From the NCBI RefSeq assembly GCF_025961205.1, contig NZ_JAOQNH010000001.1, positions 2,938,001 to 3,002,000 on the forward strand: a stretch of 64,000 nucleotides of DNA, written 5' to 3'. The first letter of the stretch is position 1. Every line of letters begins with the position of its first letter. Position numbers and translations under genes: made by a program. This DNA is from Azospirillum fermentarium. Lineage in GTDB: Bacteria > Pseudomonadota > Alphaproteobacteria > Azospirillales > Azospirillaceae. The notes below the pieces were generated by a model, which worked only from the letters and a program-made list of their open reading frames with translations, searched no databases and was not told the origin of the DNA. Of the stretch, positions 61,409-64,000 are shown in pieces.

Positions 61409-62356
61409 TCAGCGCCGGGTACGGGCCGCCCCCAGACGCGGCTCCACCACCAGCTCGTCGCGGGACGGGGTGAAGGACGGTTCGCGGCGGCTGGCCGGAC
61501 GCTCCTCGTCGTTGTCCGCCCCCGCCGGGCCGAAGCCGGGGGGCTGCGCCCGCCCGCTGCGCCACCAGCCGAACCCGACGAACCCCAGCGTGCCGGCCAG
61601 CACCGCCATCACCACATAGCGCAGCCAGCCGGGCAGGCTCCCGCCCTCGTCCCCGCCCTTGGACAAGAGGGTGGTGGGCACCTCCTTGCCGTCGGCGGTG
61701 GTGGCGGTGACCGACGAGCGCGGGGCGGCACTCATCGCCGGGCCGGCGTCTGCGGTCTGGAGGGCGGTGCCATGGCCCGCCCCGCCGCTGCCTTGGGACG
61801 GCGAGCTATGCCCTACACCGCCGGACGAGGCCGCCGGAGGGGGGGTGTAACGCTGCGTGCCGCCCGCAGAGGACGAAGCCGACGACGACGCACCCGGCGG
61901 CGGCACGGCCACGCCCGCCGGGGCCTGACGCACGATGGGGCCGAGCATCACGTCGCCGCCGCCCTGGGAATGCACGTCGCCGGAACGGGTGGCCGCGCGC
62001 GGAGTGACCTCGCGCTCGGTCAGCTTGGGCGTGCTGCCCGGTTTTTGCGAGGCGAGGTTGCCTACGGTGCCCGATGCCTTCCGGTCGCCCATCATCTTGG
62101 CCACCGTGGCGGCATCCAGGTTCCCCGTCGCCGGCAGGCCCACCGATTTCTGGTATTGGCTGAGCGCAGCGCGTGTCTGGGGCGTCATCTGGCCGTTCGC
62201 CCGGCCACCGATGTTGAAGCCCTTTTCCTTCAGGATGGTCTGTGCCCATTGCACGTCCGCCGCCCCCGGCTCGTTGGCCAGGGCGGGGGCACCCGCCATC
62301 CCGGCCAGAACCGCCAGCACCGCCCACGGCACCTTGCGGCCGGTCTTGACCGTCAT
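61409..62356 (-). CDS. Exported peptidoglycan-binding protein with C-terminal membrane helix
   Basis: 315 residues. A signal peptide (WAVLAVLAGMAGAPALA), then a PG_binding_1 domain (about 35-90: AQTILKEKGFNIGGRANGQM, TRAALSQYQKSVGLPATGNL), a long Ser/Gly/Pro linker, and one membrane helix (about 244-265, WLRYVVMAVLAGTLGFVGFGWW) with a basic cytoplasmic tail. It could anchor the inner membrane to the cell wall. The start has AGGAGGAACAGGGG. It lies 30 bases downstream of the degenerate PhnL-like gene and is probably cotranscribed. Confidence 0.88.
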   Translation of the reverse strand: MTVKTGRKVPWAVLAVLAGMAGAPALANEPGAADVQWAQTILKEKGFNIGGRANGQMTPQTRAALSQYQKSVGLPATGNLDAATVAKMMGDRKASGTVGNLASQKPGSTPKLTEREVTPRAATRSGDVHSQGGGDVMLGPIVRQAPAGVAVPPPGASSSASSSAGGTQRYTPPPAASSGGVGHSSPSQGSGGAGHGTALQTADAGPAMSAAPRSSVTATTADGKEVPTTLLSKGGDEGGSLPGWLRYVVMAVLAGTLGFVGFGWWRSGRAQPPGFGPAGADNDEERPASRREPSFTPSRDELVVEPRLGAARTRR

Positions 62357-62386
62357 CCCCTGTTCCTCCTGCGCGCCATCGCTGGT

Positions 62387-63139
62387 CTATGACGGATTTA
62401 GGTAGCAGATTCCGCCGCGCGCTTCGGGCGCGAAATTCGCGTCCCTGCGTTTCGCACACCGTTTCGCCGGCGACGATGGCACCGCCGCAACAGCCACCGT
62501 CACCGCCCGCCCGGCCAGATGCGCCCCGTCGCCGGCCACCACCACCGCGCTGCCCCGCGCCACCGCCTGCGCCAGCAGCCGTTCCACCCCCCGCCGGCCC
62601 GCCCCATCCAGCCCGCGTAAGGGGTTGTCGGCCAGAATCACCGGGTAGTCGATGGCAAAGGCCAGGGCGGCCGGCAATTTCCGCCGCTCCGCCGCCGGCC
62701 AATGGCCGATGGTGCGGTGAAACAGCGTCCCCGGCACCCCGAGCGCGCCCAGAACCCGCCGCGCGGTGTCCGCCGCCGGATCCCACGCCCGCCCCGCCCG
62801 CAGGGCCGGACCGGCCACCGTTTCGATTCCCGTCAGGTCCGGCGGCAGGCGCCGGCCCGACTCGACGGTGCCGATGGTGATCCGCCGGATCTCCAGCAGC
62901 CGCTCCGGCCGCGCCCCGGTGACCTCCACCTCCACCCCGGCGTGGAGCACCCGCACGGCACCGCATGAGGGGCGCTCATCGCCGGCCAGGATGCGCAGCG
63001 CCGCCGACACCGCCCCCGCCGGCCCGGCCAGGGCCACGCACTCGCCGCCGTTCACCGCCAGCGACAGACCGGAAAAGCCGTTTTCCGGCACATCCCACGG
63101 CGCGCGGCCCACATCCAGCCCCGTCAGCCAACAGACCAT
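62387..63139 (-). CDS. PhnL-like ABC ATPase fold protein lacking ATP-binding motifs
   Basis: 250 residues. It aligns along its length by eye with PhnL-type ABC ATP-binding proteins (GECVALAGPAG, RLLEIRRITIG, VAGPALRAG). Yet every catalytic motif is altered: Walker A is GPAGAVSAA, without the Lys-Ser/Thr; the signature is WPAAERRK in place of SGGEQQR; Walker B and the next residue read ILADNPLRGLD, with Asn for the catalytic Glu. The frame is intact, with GGGAGGGAG before the ATG, so it looks like a maintained pseudo-ATPase and not a dying gene. No phosphonate genes lie nearby. Confidence 0.75.
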   Translation of the reverse strand: MVCWLTGLDVGRAPWDVPENGFSGLSLAVNGGECVALAGPAGAVSAALRILAGDERPSCGAVRVLHAGVEVEVTGARPERLLEIRRITIGTVESGRRLPPDLTGIETVAGPALRAGRAWDPAADTARRVLGALGVPGTLFHRTIGHWPAAERRKLPAALAFAIDYPVILADNPLRGLDGAGRRGVERLLAQAVARGSAVVVAGDGAHLAGRAVTVAVAAVPSSPAKRCAKRRDANFAPEARGGICYLNPS

Positions 63140-63337
63140 GGCCGCTCCCTCCCGTCCCCCCGTCTTTGCCGCGGGGGATATGATTTTCCCACCAGTGTGC
63201 CCGAGCACGCGGCGGAACGGAATCGACCAAAAGTCAGGGCCGGAACGGGGGCTGAATTAAGGAATCGCCGCCAAAGCCGTGCTATCGTTGCGTTTCTTCC
63301 CCGAAAGGGGCGCTGCCGGGGGCACAGGAGAATGGCG

Positions 63338-63586
63338 ATGGGACGGGTGGCCGCGCTGGCCGCGGCGGTGATGCTGACGGGATGCTCCGGCCAGCCCAGC
63401 TATCGGGAGTGGAAAGCCACGGAGGAGACCCCCATGGCCGCCTATGACGAATGCGGCCTGGAGGTGGACGCGACCATGCGCCTGCGCGGCTATCCCCTGC
63501 GCCCGCTGCCGGAAACGCCGCAGGCGGGGTATCGGAAGGAGATCTTCGCGCAGTGCATGCGCAAGAAGGGGTACAAGGCCGACTGA
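63338..63586 (+). CDS. Small lipoprotein
   Basis: 82 residues from the ATG at 63338 (AGGAG lies seven bases upstream; the ATG at 63332 is too close to it). Signal peptide with lipobox MLTGC. The mature part has two Cys (DECGLEVD and AQCMRKKGY) in the C-terminal half. Function unknown. It is divergent from the PhnL-like gene. Confidence 0.75.
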   Translation: MGRVAALAAAVMLTGCSGQPSYREWKATEETPMAAYDECGLEVDATMRLRGYPLRPLPETPQAGYRKEIFAQCMRKKGYKAD

Positions 63587-63631
63587 CACGAGAGCGCGTG
63601 GCCGTATCCCCGATGCTCTTCCGTTTTTCGG

Positions 63632-64000
63632 TCAGACCGCGCCCATGAAGCGCCAGGACAGCTTCTCGCCGCTGCGGAAGGGCAGAACGGCATCGCCGTC
63701 GGGCAGGGTCACCAGATCGAGAACGACCGTGCCGCTGCGCTCCAGCACCACCTGTTCCTCCGACACCGGCAGGCCGTAGAAACGCGGGCCGTTCAGGCTG
63801 GCGAAGGCTTCCAGCTTATCCAGGGCGCCCGCCTCCTCGAACGCTTCGGCGTAAAGTTCCAGGGCGGTGGCGGCGGTGAAGCAGCCGGCACAGCCGCACG
63901 CAGACTCCTTGGCGGTGACCGGGTGCGGGGCGGTGTCGGTGCCCAGGAAGAACGGGCCTTCGCCCGAAATGGCCGCTTCCACCAGCGCCCGGCGGTGCTT
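63632..64000 (-). CDS. pyrC: Dihydroorotase, C-terminal part (gene continues beyond window)
   Basis: The minus-strand frame is open to the right edge, so only the last 122 residues are seen. FLGTDTAPHPVTAKESACGCAGCFTA contains the TDSAPH-like metal and substrate motif of class II (E. coli-type) dihydroorotase, and NGPRFYGLPVSEE and the closing LSWRF match the same enzyme. It cyclises carbamoyl aspartate in pyrimidine synthesis. Confidence 0.96.
   Translation of the reverse strand, partial: KHRRALVEAAISGEGPFFLGTDTAPHPVTAKESACGCAGCFTAATALELYAEAFEEAGALDKLEAFASLNGPRFYGLPVSEEQVVLERSGTVVLDLVTLPDGDAVLPFRSGEKLSWRFMGAV

Noticed and set aside
1..64000. tRNA, rRNA, prophage or CRISPR loci
   Set aside because: Intergenic regions were read for cloverleaf-like or repeat-spacer patterns and none was recognised. 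A covariance-model scan was not possible here and would be decisive.

Overview
The window is chromosomal DNA of a high-GC alphaproteobacterium. Gene content fits a motile, free-living member of the Rhodospirillales, most likely Azospirillaceae: two chemoreceptors with a CheY/CheZ-like cluster, isolated fliQ and fliL-like genes, a secreted polyhydroxybutyrate depolymerase, an alphaproteobacterial SOS box (GAAC-N7-GAAC), and the comF/grxC/nitrilase/DUF1178 neighbourhood. The lineage is inferred from gene content only; no rRNA or tRNA was seen. About 58 protein genes are supported. Most long ORFs in other frames are GC-driven shadows and are left out.

Layout. 1-5.4 kb: tail of a DUF4175-type membrane protein, pepN, periplasmic cytochrome c, a CoxG-like protein and a methyltransferase. 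5.4-12.5 kb (minus strand): a divided MacAB/TolC-type exporter. The TolC-like protein, a small lipoprotein, the ATPase and the permease are joined by ATGA overlaps. After a gap come a Cys-containing exported protein, two uncharacterised proteins that share a central motif and a C-terminal tag, and a membrane fusion protein with an N-terminal PAS-like domain. 12.6-22 kb: metallophosphoesterase, divergent ssb/uvrA around a LexA box, a soluble chemoreceptor, a cation efflux pump and pdxH. 22-29.6 kb: lipoprotein, CbpA-like DnaJ protein, K+/H+ antiporter, FliL-like protein, PHB depolymerase, FkbM methyltransferase and agmatine deiminase.

29.7-34.2 kb (minus): chemotaxis cluster cheY, a CheZ-like protein with five CheY-binding-type peptides, a second CheZ-like protein with one, and a transmembrane chemoreceptor. 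34.5-43.1 kb: aminopeptidase P, a solute-binding protein whose signal peptide contains four 15-bp tandem repeats, a methyltransferase, a Nudix hydrolase, mtnA and an HWE/HisKA_2-type histidine kinase. 43.1-47.7 kb (minus): acetate uptake cluster (DUF485, actP) followed by a DUF294/CBS signalling protein and a degenerate DnaQ-fold protein.

47.9-54 kb: DUF1178, a methyltransferase, a GT87-like glycosyltransferase, then a complete IS5-type element inserted exactly in the overlapping stop codons of the glycosyltransferase and nitrilase genes, then grxC, comF and fliQ. 54-64 kb: a BioC/NDUFAF5-like methyltransferase, a TauE/SafE-like membrane protein, Nudix, crcB, a FAD oxidase, tsaC/sua5, an orphan ParA, an AT-rich acyltransferase, a peptidoglycan-binding protein, a PhnL-like ATPase that has lost its ATP-binding motifs, a small lipoprotein and the C-terminal part of pyrC.

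The best candidates for something undescribed are (i) the exporter locus with its paired tagged proteins and PAS-fused adaptor, (ii) the CheZ-like protein with a repeat array of CheY-docking peptides, and (iii) the degenerate PhnL-like protein paired with a peptidoglycan-binding membrane protein.
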